DNA of 64,000 nucleotides from Elephas maximus indicus (lineage: Eukaryota; Chordata; Mammalia; Proboscidea; Elephantidae): contig NC_064834.1 of NCBI RefSeq assembly GCF_024166365.1, forward strand, positions 72,742,001-72,806,000. The letters are read 5' to 3'. Shown piece by piece: positions 63,630 through 64,000 of this stretch (the first letter of the stretch is position 1; each line of letters starts with the position of its first letter). A model generated the notes under the pieces. It was not told the DNA's origin, searched no databases, and saw only the letters and a list, made by a program, of their open reading frames with translations. The position numbers and the translations under genes are program-made.

Positions 63630-64000
63630 CTAGCACCGCTGTAACAAATACCACAAGTACCCGATACCTTGCCGTGGAGTCGACTCATACCACAAGCGGA
63701 TGGCTTTGAAGAACAGAAATTCATTTTCTCACAGCTTAGGAGGGTAAACGTCCAAATTCAGAGTGTCGTTCTAGGGGGAGGTTCTCTGTCTATTTCAGCG
63801 GCTGGTAGCAATCCTTGGTTCCCCAGCATCTCCGCATCTCCACGTGTCACCTTTCTTTTCCTGTTTGTGCTTCCTTGTCTCTTTGTCTGTCCTGCTCACA
63901 TCACTTAAATGTGATTAGGCTTAAGACACACCCTACCCTGACATGCCCTCATTAACACAGCAAAGAAAACCCTATTTCCCGATAGGATTATATCCACAGG
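63630..64000. repeat. Unnamed interspersed-repeat-like stretch
   Basis: The text (gctgtaacaaataccacaag, cattttctcacagcttagg, taaatgtgattaggcttaagac, cctcattaacacag) looks like a common mammalian repeat that runs off the window; I cannot name it. A short SINE-like tail (gccgtggagtcgactcat) lies near 63672-63690. Confidence 0.3.

Larger units (their letters stand above)
62337..64000 (+). other. HTRA1 intron 1, 5' part
   Basis: It begins with the donor of the first exon. It contains a long T run near 62763-62782 and a second GC-rich patch at about 63230-63330 with consecutive GGGGCGGGGC-type Sp1 boxes. An interspersed-repeat-like stretch runs from 63630 to the window end. No coding content is recognised. 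Confidence 0.75.

Overview
This window is a stretch of placental-mammal nuclear DNA. The repeats point to an afrotherian, most likely a paenungulate (elephant or sirenian, possibly hyrax). It holds about 25 copies of a tRNA-derived SINE that matches AfroSINE from memory. It also holds five copies of an RTE/BovB-type LINE whose 3' tail matches the SINE tail, plus several L1 copies and old MIR/L2/MER5-like fragments. The species is inferred from repeat content only.

Positions 1 to about 40270 are the 3' two thirds of PLEKHA1 (TAPP1) on the + strand. Nine constitutive coding exons with canonical splice sites are visible. They run from the second half of the N-terminal PH domain, through the PI(3,4)P2-binding C-terminal PH domain, to the C-terminal Ser-Asp-Val PDZ ligand. 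Reading phase is continuous across all nine. The visible exons encode 339 residues; with about 66 residues expected from exons left of the window this fits the roughly 404-residue family length. Between the last PH exon and the canonical last exon there are two further candidate exons in compatible phase: a 57-nt cassette (35345-35401) and an alternative last exon (36520-36627). The latter would replace the PDZ-ligand tail with a different 35-residue end. The 3' UTR probably ends near the AATAAA at 40248.

Positions 40271 to about 61590 are intergenic and repeat-dense. They include a SINE cluster at 54.0-58.5 kb, almost all on the + strand. In primates ARMS2 lies between PLEKHA1 and HTRA1; I see no ARMS2-like reading frame here.

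Positions 61590-64000 hold a CpG island and the first coding exon of HTRA1 (+ strand, 61850-62336). It encodes the signal peptide, the IGFBP-like module and the Kazal-like module. The protease and PDZ exons lie beyond the window. The gene order PLEKHA1 then HTRA1, same strand, matches human 10q26.

The two genes do not form a pathway; they are neighbours. PLEKHA1 is a cytosolic phosphoinositide adaptor and HTRA1 a secreted serine protease. I found no novel system. The points most worth a second look are the alternative PLEKHA1 exons, a near-complete RTE copy with a target-site duplication, the shared SINE/LINE tail, nested retroposon stacks, a twin-primed SINE, and a duplicated block at the PLEKHA1 3' end.
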